Below, one piece after another: positions 8,912 to 17,010 of a stretch of 64,000 bases of DNA (position 1 is the first letter of the stretch; every line of letters starts with the position of its first letter). This stretch comes from an uncultured bacterium (GTDB lineage Bacteria; Myxococcota_A; Polyangia; Polyangiales; Houyiibacteriaceae). Position numbers and translations under genes: made by a program. The DNA is taken from positions 124,001 through 188,000 of the forward strand of contig CALJDU010000045.1 of NCBI GenBank assembly GCA_938024995.1. Direction: 5' to 3'. Below the pieces are notes generated by a model. The model made no database searches, was not told the DNA's origin, and was given only the letters and a program-made list of their open reading frames with translations.

Positions 8912-10264
8912 ATGCGCGTGGAGGCACCCGCGCGGATTGGAGAACTGTTGCTCGCGGCGGGCTTCGTTCGCGCCGAGCAGGTCGAGGTCGCCGTCACCGC
9001 GCAGCGAAAGTCGGGGCGGCGTCTTGGTGAAGAGCTGGTGCGCCTCGGGTTCGTTTCCGAGGTCCAGCTGACGCAGATGCTCTCGAACCAATTGAGCGTC
9101 CCGTGGGTGTCGCTCTATCACGTCGAGTTCTCGCGCGAGCTGCTCAACCTCATCCCCGCGCGGCTCGCTCAGCGGTACGTGGTCATCCCGGTCTACAAGC
9201 GCCGCGTGCGCAGACGCGGCGAGACGCTCTTCGTCGCGATGCACGACCCGACCAACGATGACGTGCTCCACGCGATCTCGGACGCCGCGCGGCTCCCGGT
9301 GAAAGCGATGGTCGCGCCTCCCTCCGAGATCCGAAACGCCATTCGCGTCTACTACTTCGCGGGCGCGACTCCGCCGCCGTTCTCGCTCCCGCGTCTGCGC
9401 GATTCGGTGAGCGCGTTGCCCGCGGAGCGAACGCAGACCGATCTGCAGCGCGAAGCGACCGACCCGGAGATCCGCCGAGAGCCCACCCGACCCGACGCGA
9501 TTAATCCGAAGCCCGGCGACGTGGACCAGACCGGCGAGACGGACGCGATCGTGATCGCGGACGCGGAAGACGAGTCGCTCGAAGCGCTGCCCCCGCTCGC
9601 GGGAAGCCAAACCGAGCGCAAGCTTCACAACAACGTCGAGCCGACCGGGGAGCACGACGCACAGCTTACGTCGGAGCTGGATGAACTCGCAGATGAACTC
9701 GACGACGCCTTGGCCGCTGAGAAGAAGGGGCGCTTCGATCGCGAGGTGATCACGAACGTGACCGCGCCGGCGCCGAGCGCGACCTCGGAGACGCTGCCGT
9801 CGTTGCGGACCCTCGCGAAGGAAGCCGCGGAGCACGAGGCGAAGCTGGATATCGCGCCGGTCGCTCACTTGGACAGGGGCGACCTGGACGCCGACGTGGA
9901 TGAAGCAGCGAACGAGGCCGAATCAACGGCGGTCGAGGATCGCGAGATCGACGTGACGCTTCCGCGCCCGACGCGCATGCGAACGATCACGCTCCTCGAC
10001 GGAACCAAGGTGCGCTTGCCGACCTCGTCGACCGAGGTCCCCGCGGCCGAGCAGCTGACGGCCGCGGACCTGATCGCCGCGCTTATGGCGAGGCATCAAG
10101 GACAGGACGTCTCTGAGATTCTGCGCGACGCCAGCTTTGATTCGCTCTTCGCGACCCTCCTCACGTTGCTGATCCGCAAAGGCGTGATCGCGGACTGGGA
10201 GTTCGTCGAGGAGTGGAAGAAACGCCGCCGCGAGACACCGAAGAGCGGTCCAGAGAACGAGTAG
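8912..10264 (+). CDS. MshEN-domain (GspE N-terminal-like) protein without ATPase domain
   Basis: The N-terminal ~150 residues resemble the MshEN/GspE N-terminal domain of type II secretion and type IV pilus ATPases (RIGELLLAAGFV, LGEELVRLGFVSEVQLTQMLS, VPWVSL), a module known in some proteins to bind cyclic di-GMP. The ATPase core is missing. Instead there is a long acidic, low-complexity linker (about residues 160-370) and a helical C-terminal segment (ILRDASFDSLFATLLTLLIRKGVI) that looks like a second short copy of the same helical motif. The start is placed at ATG 8912, since the open frame upstream overlaps the regulator gene. It may act as a c-di-GMP- or partner-binding adaptor downstream of the adjacent NtrC-type regulator; that is inference. 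Confidence 0.7.
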   Translation: MRVEAPARIGELLLAAGFVRAEQVEVAVTAQRKSGRRLGEELVRLGFVSEVQLTQMLSNQLSVPWVSLYHVEFSRELLNLIPARLAQRYVVIPVYKRRVRRRGETLFVAMHDPTNDDVLHAISDAARLPVKAMVAPPSEIRNAIRVYYFAGATPPPFSLPRLRDSVSALPAERTQTDLQREATDPEIRREPTRPDAINPKPGDVDQTGETDAIVIADAEDESLEALPPLAGSQTERKLHNNVEPTGEHDAQLTSELDELADELDDALAAEKKGRFDREVITNVTAPAPSATSETLPSLRTLAKEAAEHEAKLDIAPVAHLDRGDLDADVDEAANEAESTAVEDREIDVTLPRPTRMRTITLLDGTKVRLPTSSTEVPAAEQLTAADLIAALMARHQGQDVSEILRDASFDSLFATLLTLLIRKGVIADWEFVEEWKKRRRETPKSGPENE

Positions 10265-10268
10265 TCTC

Positions 10269-10417
10269 GCTGTTCTCAAAAATCGAGCGACGCCAGACCG
10301 TCTTCCGTCCTCGAAGATGCTGTGCATCGACTTCGTCACCATCCACGCAACTCTGATGCTCTGGCGACGCCCGAATTTTGAGAGCAGCTCTGGCGACGCC
10401 CGAATTTTGAGAACAGC
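10269..10417. repeat. 29-bp element: one inverted copy and two tandem direct copies
   Basis: A 29-bp sequence at 10269-10297 recurs in reverse complement at 10360-10388 and again immediately after at 10389-10417. The two right copies differ at one base; the left copy differs from the complement of the right copies at about three bases. The 62 bases between arms contain no gene. The unit carries GTTCTCAAAA at its outer end. It sits between two convergent genes, so it could fold into a bidirectional terminator, or be a REP/MITE-like element. Confidence 0.8.
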
Positions 10418-10434
10418 TCGTCTCGATCGTGGCG

Positions 10435-10827
10435 CTACGGCGTGGGCGGGGCGGGCGCGCCCATCCCGAGGTTGAGCCCGGTCCGATCTTGGACTTCTTC
10501 GCGCAGCCGCTCGCTCCCGCGGTCGATCCCCTCCTCGATGCGCTCATCGATTCGCTCGCCGATGCGTCGCTCGACGTGTCCCAAGACGCCGCCGTCCGGG
10601 AAGCCCCCATCGGGCGCGAGGTGCGCGGCGACTTGGTCCTCGAGATGGTCGCCGATACGGTCCGCGGCTTCTCCTGCCTCGCGACCGATCTCCTTCGCCT
10701 CATCGGATTGAACCCAAGCCATCGCGTGACGGAAAGGCGTCTTGTCGCCGAGCGAGACAAAAAAGAAGAGGTAACCGAGCCCGACGATGACCGCGAGCTT
10801 CACGAGGTTGCCGAGGAATTCTTTCAC
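10435..10827 (-). CDS. Small membrane-anchored amphipathic protein
   Basis: A 130-aa protein starting at GTG 10827, which overlaps the stop of the upstream regulator gene by GTGA. Residues 2-25 form a transmembrane segment (FLGNLVKLAVIVGLGYLFFF). The remainder is a highly charged, probably helical stalk (ERRIGERIDERIEEGIDRG) ending in Gly/Pro/Ala. No family recognised. Tight coupling to the NtrC-type regulator suggests a regulatory or envelope partner, but nothing in the sequence proves it. Confidence 0.65.
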   Translation of the reverse strand: MKEFLGNLVKLAVIVGLGYLFFFVSLGDKTPFRHAMAWVQSDEAKEIGREAGEAADRIGDHLEDQVAAHLAPDGGFPDGGVLGHVERRIGERIDERIEEGIDRGSERLREEVQDRTGLNLGMGAPAPPTP

Positions 10828-12206
10828 TTCGCTTCTCCCTGCCGCGGGCGGTCTTCGCGCCGGATCCCGTGGCCGCGCATCTTCTTGTGCAAGTTGGTTC
10901 GCTCTACGCCGAGGCGCCCGGCCGCTTTGGAGATGTTCCAGTCGCACTCATTGAGCATCGCGAGGATGAACTCGCGCTCCGCGTGTTCGCGGTACTCCTT
11001 GAGCGTCATCTCGCCTCCGACCGGCAGCGTAACTTCGGGATCGCTGAGACGCGTCGGCGTCGGCACGTCCTCCATCGTGATCCGGGCGCCGGAGAGGATC
11101 GCCATCCGCTCCACGACGTTCTTGAGCTCGCGGATGTTCCCAGGCCAAGGCCGCTTGCAGAGCGAGCTGAGCACGTCTGCGTCGATGGGCTTTTCCCGGA
11201 ACCCGTTCGCTTGGCAGAACTCGCGAAGGAACGCGCGGACGAGGAGCGGGATGTCGTCGCGTCGCTCGCGGAGCGGAGGGCTGCTGAGCGGGACGACGTT
11301 GAGGCGGAAGAAGAGGTCCTCGCGGAAGCGTCCCTCCGCCACCTCGAGCTCGAGGTCTTTGTTGGTCGCGGCGACTACGCGCACGTCGACCGCGATGCTG
11401 GTCCCGCCTCCTACCCGCGAGATCTCCCCGCTCTGAAGCGCGCGGAGAACCTTGGCTTGCGCCGACGCGCTCATGTCACCGATCTCGTCGAGGAAGAGGG
11501 TGCCCTCGTGAGCGACTTCGAAGAGCCCCTTCTTGCGGCCGTGCGCGCCGGTGAACGCGCCCCGCTCATGTCCAAAGAGCTCGCTCTCGATCAGCTCTGC
11601 GGGGATGGCCGCGCAGTTCACTTTCACGAACGCCTGCGCGTGGCGTGGGCTGAGCTTGTGAAGCGCGCGCGCGATGAGCTCTTTGCCGGTTCCGCTCTCT
11701 CCGGTGATCATCACTCGGCCACTGGTCGGCGCGACCTTCTCCAGTTGTCCGAAGAGCGTCTTGATCGCGTCGCTCTCGCCGATCATTTCGTAGCGCTGTT
11801 CCGCGTCCGCGCGCAGGAGCCGGACCTCGCGCTCGAGCTGCCAGGTCTTCAAGGCGTTGCGCACCGAGACCAGGACGCGATCCCGATCGAGCGGCTTCTC
11901 AAAGAAGTCGGTAGCGCCTTGCTGGACCGCGCCGACCGCCTCCGCGACGGACGCGTGGCCGGAGATCATCAAGACCGGGAGGTGACGGGTCTCCGGCCGC
12001 GCGCGCAGCGCCTGAAGCGCGTCCAGCCCGCTCATCGACGGGAGGCGGATGTCGAGAATGACGAGGTCGATCCCGCCAGCCTCGACCTTCTCGAGGCCCT
12101 CTTCCGCGGTCCCCGCGTCCTCTACGGAGAAGCCCTCGCCCTCGAGCACCATGCGGAGCGTCCGGCGGATGTTTTTCTCGTCGTCGACGACCAGGATCGT
12201 GGCCAT
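10824..12206 (-). CDS. NtrC-family sigma-54-dependent response regulator
   Basis: Second sigma-54 activator in the window. Receiver domain at residues 1-120 (acidic pair D8-D9, phospho-acceptor D52 in VILDIRLPS, conserved K in FFEKPLD); AAA+ domain with Walker A GESGTGKE, GAFTGA loop, LFLDEIGD and PGNIRELKN; C-terminal Fis-type HTH (NISKAAGRLGVERTNLHKKM). It is typical of the NtrX/AtoC branch. ATG 12206 was chosen because the receiver begins MATILVVDDE; the open frame extends 33 codons upstream into non-conserved sequence. It lies 40 bases after lysC and overlaps the next small gene by 4 bases. No cognate kinase is present nearby. Confidence 0.92.
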   Translation of the reverse strand: MATILVVDDEKNIRRTLRMVLEGEGFSVEDAGTAEEGLEKVEAGGIDLVILDIRLPSMSGLDALQALRARPETRHLPVLMISGHASVAEAVGAVQQGATDFFEKPLDRDRVLVSVRNALKTWQLEREVRLLRADAEQRYEMIGESDAIKTLFGQLEKVAPTSGRVMITGESGTGKELIARALHKLSPRHAQAFVKVNCAAIPAELIESELFGHERGAFTGAHGRKKGLFEVAHEGTLFLDEIGDMSASAQAKVLRALQSGEISRVGGGTSIAVDVRVVAATNKDLELEVAEGRFREDLFFRLNVVPLSSPPLRERRDDIPLLVRAFLREFCQANGFREKPIDADVLSSLCKRPWPGNIRELKNVVERMAILSGARITMEDVPTPTRLSDPEVTLPVGGEMTLKEYREHAEREFILAMLNECDWNISKAAGRLGVERTNLHKKMRGHGIRREDRPRQGEAK

Positions 12207-12246
12207 GGCCGGGTATACCAGGTCCGCGGAGCGTCTGCAGTCGGGC

Positions 12247-13392
12247 CTACTCGAGAAGCGCGGCGTGTAGCGCGGCGACGCAGGACGCGCGAGACGACTC
12301 GTCAACGACCGCGCTCAGGAGCATGGGCGTGAAGTCGACCCGCGCGGGAGAGAAGGGCGCGAGCGTGGTGTGCGCGCGAGAGAGAACCGCGTCGGTGAGG
12401 AGTCCGCTGCCGACGACCGTGACCCGCGCCATATTTGAAGTGACCACCGCGCCGCCCTCGACGAGCCCGTTGTGGAGCTCGGTCCAACCGGTCGCGCTCC
12501 CTTGGGCGACCTCGAAGCGCACGCGCGAATCTTGGAGCTCGATCCGGCGCGGAGACACGCCAGCGGAGGTCGCGCGTTCGAGCAGCGTCGCGTCGCCTTC
12601 CACGATCGCGAGATCGCGCTGGGAGGTCACGGCGCGCGGTCCGGAGCTCGCGCCGATTTCGTGGATGAGCGTCCGCTTCGGAGACGCGCTCTCATCGAAT
12701 GTCGAGCGCGCGTGGATCGCGATCTTGGCCTCGCGGGCGAACTCGACCGCGCGCGCGTGCAAGACCTTCGCACCAGACTCGGCGAGGTTCTGCATCTCCT
12801 CGTAACCGATCTCTTTGAGATGGTGCGCGCCTTTGACCTCCCGTGGATCGGCGGAGTAGACGCCGTCGACGTCGCTGTAGATCTCGGCGCGCTCCGCGCC
12901 GAGCGCGGCCGCCATCGCGAGCGCGGTGGTGTCGCTTCCGCCGCGGCCGAGGGTCGTGATCTCGCGCTTGTAGCTCATGCCCTGGTAGCCCGCGATGATG
13001 ACGACGCGTCCCCGCGCGAGCTCGTCTTCCACACGGTGCGGGCGGACGTCGATGATGCGCGCGTCGAAGTGTCGGTCGTTCGTGATCAAGCCGCTCTGCG
13101 ACCCGGTGAATGAGATCGCGTCGCAACCGCGTTTCTGAATCGCCATCGACATCAGCGCCATCGAGATCCGCTCCCCTGTGCTCAAGAGCATGTCGAGCTC
13201 GCGGCGGGGCGGGCTCTCGTCGACCTCCCGCGCGAGCGCGAGGAGCTGGTCGGTGGTCTTGCCCATCGCGGAGATGACCACGACGACGTCGTGACCAGCG
13301 TTGCGCGTCGCGACGACCCGCTCCGCGACTTTGCCCATTTTCGCGACGTTCGCGACGGAGCTCCCGCCGTACTTTTGAACGATGATCGCCAT
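12247..13392 (-). CDS. lysC: Aspartate kinase
   Basis: Catalyses ATP-dependent phosphorylation of L-aspartate, the first step to lysine, threonine, methionine and diaminopimelate. The N-terminal kinase domain carries KYGGSSV (K7), the FTGSQSG/ITNDRHF region, TLGRGGSDTTA and EIYSDVDGVYSADPR. The C-terminal third (from about residue 245) should hold the regulatory ACT pair, but at 381 aa the protein is 20-30 residues shorter than usual monofunctional enzymes, and the ACT region looks divergent. Feedback control by lysine/threonine may therefore be altered. It is cytoplasmic and first in a minus-strand unit with the NtrC-type regulator. Confidence 0.93.
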   Translation of the reverse strand: MAIIVQKYGGSSVANVAKMGKVAERVVATRNAGHDVVVVISAMGKTTDQLLALAREVDESPPRRELDMLLSTGERISMALMSMAIQKRGCDAISFTGSQSGLITNDRHFDARIIDVRPHRVEDELARGRVVIIAGYQGMSYKREITTLGRGGSDTTALAMAAALGAERAEIYSDVDGVYSADPREVKGAHHLKEIGYEEMQNLAESGAKVLHARAVEFAREAKIAIHARSTFDESASPKRTLIHEIGASSGPRAVTSQRDLAIVEGDATLLERATSAGVSPRRIELQDSRVRFEVAQGSATGWTELHNGLVEGGAVVTSNMARVTVVGSGLLTDAVLSRAHTTLAPFSPARVDFTPMLLSAVVDESSRASCVAALHAALLE

Positions 13393-13488
13393 GTCTTCCT
13401 GGTATCACGCTCACGGAGAGCGCCCAAAAACGGCGTCCTGTCTGCTCTTCTTTTCGGTCCCCGGCGGGGGCGTTGCTAGAGTCGAGAC

Positions 13489-14307
13489 GTGGTCGCGCGT
13501 GAGCCCGAAGAAGACGAGCCGTACGCGGCTCAAGCGGCGCGGATCCGCGAAGCGTTCGAGGAGCGCTACCGGACGCTCGCGCCCTTCGCGGAGGAGCGCG
13601 CGCTCGCGAGTGAGGTGGCGACCGAAGCGGGACCGGCGATCCACGCCTTGGTGTTCGCGGGCGAGTCGCGCGAAGCGGACGAGCTCGCGCTCTCTCACCA
13701 CGAGAGCCTCGCGATGACGCAGCTGCTGGGGCGCCGCGTCGCGGAGCTGGGCGCGACCCCGACGACCGCGACCGCATTGGTGCCCGAGCTGCTCCGGCTC
13801 GTGCGCGCGGAGGTTCCGGTTCCTGAACGCCTCGATCGTCAACTGGTGAGCGTGTTCGCGGAAGGGTACGCGCGCGGTCGGGAAGATCGACTCACCACGG
13901 AAGCGACGCAGGCGCGCGTTGAGGCAGCGCCGATCGTGTTGGTCGCGGAGCGGTGTTACGCGCTCTTCATCCGCGGGCCATTGGAAGCGGACGCGGTGAC
14001 GGAGCTGACGGAGCGGTTTGGTCGCGTCTTGTTTAAGGCCGACGCGCGCGCTGCGATCGTGGACGTCGCGGGCTTTCCCGACGATGACGAGCGTCCGGTC
14101 TTCGCGGCGCTCACGGTGGACGAGACCGCGAAGATGCTCGGCGCGCGTTGCGTGTTCGTGGGTGACCACCCCGTCCTGCGAAGCCAAGAGCACGCGGATC
14201 GTGTCGACCGATTTTCCGACGCACTGGACCTCGCGCTTCATCACCTTGGGCTAGCGATCAAATCGATGAGCTGGTTCCGGCGCCGGACGCCGTCAACCAC
14301 CGAGTAG
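13489..14307 (+). CDS. STAS-domain protein, stressosome RsbR-like
   Basis: A 272-aa cytoplasmic protein with an all-helical N-terminal half and a C-terminal STAS domain from about residue 148 (APIVLVAERCYALFIRGPL ... AAIVDVAGFPDDDE ... KMLGARCVFVGDHP). The arrangement matches RsbR-type stressosome co-antagonists, which have a helical sensor domain plus STAS. In RsbR/RsbS the DLTG/DITG segment carries a phosphorylatable Ser/Thr; here the segment reads DVAGF, so that acceptor is Ala and kinase regulation at this site is probably lost. The start is GTG 13489. It is monocistronic and divergent from lysC. No RsbT-like switch kinase is visible nearby. Confidence 0.65.
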   Translation: MVAREPEEDEPYAAQAARIREAFEERYRTLAPFAEERALASEVATEAGPAIHALVFAGESREADELALSHHESLAMTQLLGRRVAELGATPTTATALVPELLRLVRAEVPVPERLDRQLVSVFAEGYARGREDRLTTEATQARVEAAPIVLVAERCYALFIRGPLEADAVTELTERFGRVLFKADARAAIVDVAGFPDDDERPVFAALTVDETAKMLGARCVFVGDHPVLRSQEHADRVDRFSDALDLALHHLGLAIKSMSWFRRRTPSTTE

Positions 14308-14334
14308 CCGCTGAGGCCGCGGCGCGATGCGTCG

Positions 14335-15972
14335 TTAGAACGCTTCGGCGGCCTCGAAGCTCTCCGCGGACGGCGCGCGCCGCATCTGTCGCCGGCGGGC
14401 AGCGTCGATCGTGTCGAGGCGCGCCAGCTCACGACGCGCAGCTGCGCGTGTGGTCTCGAATCGTTCCGCCCGCGTGAGCAACGTGCGCGCGGTTGAGTAG
14501 CGACCCAAGCGTCGCTGGCAGTTCGCCGCCTCGATGAGCGCTTGCGGCGTCTGCGCGTATTGCGGGAAGCGCGTGAAGAGCGACTGGTAGTGACGTACCG
14601 CATCACGGCACGCGCCGTTGCTTCGGTGGCTTCGGGCGAGGTGATGAAGGGCGCTCGGCACGAAGCGGGTCGATGAACCAGGGCGCGCGACGGCCGCGCT
14701 CAGGTTCTCGATCGCGTCGTCGTAGTTGCCCGCGCGATAGCTCTCGATGCCGCGTTGGTACGGCGTCGCTCCGCGAGTGGTCTCGCGGGCGGAGGGCGGA
14801 GGCGCGCTCATGGCGCTCGCGGTCATTACGCTGTCCGCGGCGTTCGCCGCGCTGCTCGTTCGGGAAGCGCGAGTCGTCGTCGCGACCTGCGCGGCGGCGC
14901 GCTCGCTTGGCGGGGCCTGCGAAGGAGCCCACTGCTCGCTACCACCCGCTCCACCACCCGCTCCCATCGAGCCGCCGATGGAGCCTTCCATCGCCCCACC
15001 GAGCGCGCTGTCGAGGGAGTCTTCGAGCGACGCGGTTCGGGTGTCGCCCGAGACTTCTTCCGCCGCCGCCGAGAGCGGTGCGCTCTGGAACTCCACACCC
15101 CGCGCTTCGTCGCGAGCCCGCGCTTCCGCCACGCGAGTCTCGCTCCTCAACGCGTCGTCGATCACGCGTCCACCGGTGGCTCGCTCAGCATTCCGATCGG
15201 TATCCCCATCGTTGGCCTCCACGCGGCCGCGCGGCTCTCCGGACGGGCGCGTCGCGTCTGACGGTCGGGCTGATCGGGTACGCGCGACTCGTGCAGCGGC
15301 TGGTTCGAGCGCGGGGGGCGTGTCCACGTTCAGGCTGTCCGCCCTGTCGCGGTCTTCGTTGGCGAGTCGGGCACGCTCGGCTTCGTGCGACTCGCGCGCG
15401 AGCCCGGCCGCGGCGACGTGTTCACCACCTTCTTCGCTCTCTTCTTCGCTCTCCGCTTCTTCGATCGCTTCGGGCTCGTCGTTGCGGGCGACCGTGAGCC
15501 CCCCGCCGCGGGCGTGGCTGGGCGCGGCTTCACCATCCGGATCGATGATCAACGCCGTGTCTCCCAGCGGTGCGTCGGAATCGCGCGGCACGTACCAGAC
15601 CCCGAGCGCGACCACGAGCATCATCACCGTCGCCATCGCGAACTGAGGACCGGCGACGAGGGAACGAATGCCCGCCAAGAAGCGGTCGGTGAGGGTCGGC
15701 GCAGGTTCCTCTCGGGGCGTTGCTTGCACCGCGCGCTCTGCGTTCTGCGTCGCCTTGAGACGTGCCGCCTTCATGATGATGTCGTCGAGATGACCGGGCG
15801 GCTCAACCACTTCGAATCCGCCGAGCGCACCGTGCACCTGCTGGAGCGCGTCAAACTTTGCCTGGCACTCGGGACAGTCCGCGAGCTTCGCCGTGACCGC
15901 TTGGGCACGCAGGTCATCGAGCTCCTCGTAGAGGAGATCGATCAGCAGCTCTTCGCATTCGGTGCAGTTCAT
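14335..15972 (-). CDS. Anti-sigma factor with zinc finger, transmembrane helix and TPR C-terminus
   Basis: The N-terminus is a zinc-finger anti-sigma domain (C3-x2-C6 and C33-x2-C36), followed by one transmembrane helix at about residues 111-128 (FAMATVMMLVVALGVWYV). A ~230-residue low-complexity acidic/Ser/Gly/Ala linker follows (including repeats like GGAMEGSIGGSMGAGG), then a C-terminal TPR-like helical region (YQRGIESYRAGNYDDAIENLSAAV and ARSHRSNGACRDAVRHYQSLF). Topology implies the zinc finger sequesters the sigma factor encoded 31 bases upstream in the cytoplasm while the TPR tail sits in the periplasm, presumably sensing an envelope partner. At 545 aa it is far longer than usual for this class. 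Confidence 0.85.
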   Translation of the reverse strand: MNCTECEELLIDLLYEELDDLRAQAVTAKLADCPECQAKFDALQQVHGALGGFEVVEPPGHLDDIIMKAARLKATQNAERAVQATPREEPAPTLTDRFLAGIRSLVAGPQFAMATVMMLVVALGVWYVPRDSDAPLGDTALIIDPDGEAAPSHARGGGLTVARNDEPEAIEEAESEEESEEGGEHVAAAGLARESHEAERARLANEDRDRADSLNVDTPPALEPAAARVARTRSARPSDATRPSGEPRGRVEANDGDTDRNAERATGGRVIDDALRSETRVAEARARDEARGVEFQSAPLSAAAEEVSGDTRTASLEDSLDSALGGAMEGSIGGSMGAGGGAGGSEQWAPSQAPPSERAAAQVATTTRASRTSSAANAADSVMTASAMSAPPPSARETTRGATPYQRGIESYRAGNYDDAIENLSAAVARPGSSTRFVPSALHHLARSHRSNGACRDAVRHYQSLFTRFPQYAQTPQALIEAANCQRRLGRYSTARTLLTRAERFETTRAAARRELARLDTIDAARRRQMRRAPSAESFEAAEAF

Positions 15973-16003
15973 CGGGGGAGGATCTTGTGGCGGGGGGCCA
16001 TCA

Positions 16004-16627
16004 TTACTTTAGCTGGTGCGCGTACTCGCGGTACTCGGCGAGGGCTTGCTGCAAACGTGTCAGCGCGTAGCGCATCCGGCTCTTCACAGTGTTCTCTGAC
16101 GCATCGACGACGCGCGCGATCTCTTTGAACGACATGCCCTGCACATGTCGCAGGACGAAGACCTCTCGTTGAAGGTCGGGGAGGGCTTCCACGGCGTGCG
16201 CGATCTCCGACTGGAGATGGTTGGAGGTCGCGCGTCGATCGGTCTCGAGTTCGGTCGAGGCGATCCGGTCGACCAACGGCGCGGAGCCTTCATCTGCGCG
16301 GACCGGTGCGTCCAAGGACGCGTGGCGCCTGTGAACCATCTTGCGGCTCATGTCGATGCAGAGATTTCTTGCGATGGTGTACAGCCATGTTGAAAATTTG
16401 GATTTTCCTTCAAACTGGTCCGACCGCTGGACGACCCGGAGGAAGACCTCTTGTTGAAGGTCCTCCGCTTTTTCAATGTTGCGGACAGAGCGCAAAATGA
16501 AGTTGAAGATCGGCCGGCGGTATCGACGCAAGATCTCAGCGAAAGCCTCGGCATCTCCTTCATTAAATGCGGCAATGAGTTGTTCGTCACTGGAGTCGGT
16601 GAGGGAAAGGTCCCGGGCATCCGTCAT
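16004..16627 (-). CDS. ECF-type RNA polymerase sigma factor (RpoE-like)
   Basis: A 207-aa sigma factor with only regions 2 and 4. Region 2 holds IFNFILRSVRNIEKAEDLQQEVF and FSTWLYTIARNLCID; region 4 has LPDLQREVFVLRHVQGMSFKEIA and the recognition-helix region DASENTVKSRMRYALTRLQ. The start was set at ATG 16627; the open frame continues 56 codons upstream without family similarity. The anti-sigma gene follows in the same operon, the classical sigma/anti-sigma pair. The divergent neighbour is the first gene of the TPR envelope cluster, which it may control. Confidence 0.92.
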   Translation of the reverse strand: MTDARDLSLTDSSDEQLIAAFNEGDAEAFAEILRRYRRPIFNFILRSVRNIEKAEDLQQEVFLRVVQRSDQFEGKSKFSTWLYTIARNLCIDMSRKMVHRRHASLDAPVRADEGSAPLVDRIASTELETDRRATSNHLQSEIAHAVEALPDLQREVFVLRHVQGMSFKEIARVVDASENTVKSRMRYALTRLQQALAEYREYAHQLK

Positions 16628-17010
16628 GGAACCCGTCTCTTTCGTAGACGCACCACACCACCAATCGGTCTGTTGAACGGCGTCGGACGCGCTCCACGTG
16701 ACTGCGACAGGTGTGTCATCGGTGGCGATTGTAGCGAACTGGAGTTCACGGAAAAGGAGATCAGCCTCAGGTGCTACCGATGTGGGTTCGACCACTCACA
16801 CTTGACGGATATTACTTGGTTTTTCGGGAAAACCAACGCCTTAAAGGTGCGTTGACGTCCATTTTCGGCGTTGCTATACCGCCTCGGAATCGTTTTTGCT
16901 CGTACCACTTTGGGTTGAGTAATTTCTTCTTTTCAAGCAACGGACGGCGGAATGCCCGTCGAGTTCCGTTCGGGCCGTGTGCGCCCCCTGACAAATCACA
17001 GGTGATGACA
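16628..17010. other. Divergent regulatory region between ECF sigma gene and envelope cluster
   Basis: No gene is seen here. It contains a sigma-70-type promoter facing right (16852-16880) and, 18 bases upstream of its -35, a short inverted repeat GGTTTT-TCGGG-AAAACC (16818-16834) that could be an operator. On the minus strand the sequence TACAAT, about 110 bases before the sigma start, is a possible -10 without a good -35. The region is less GC-rich than the flanking genes. Confidence 0.55.
16852..16880 (+). promoter_or_regulatory. Sigma-70-type promoter of the TPR envelope cluster
   Basis: TTGACG (16852-16857), a 17-base spacer and TATACC (16875-16880), about 130 bases upstream of the first gene of the cluster. 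It is close to consensus in both boxes and in a low-GC stretch. Confidence 0.7.

Noticed and set aside
10869..12332. A 487-codon plus-strand frame
   Set aside because: Antisense to the NtrC-type regulator, which has intact receiver, AAA+ and HTH motifs.
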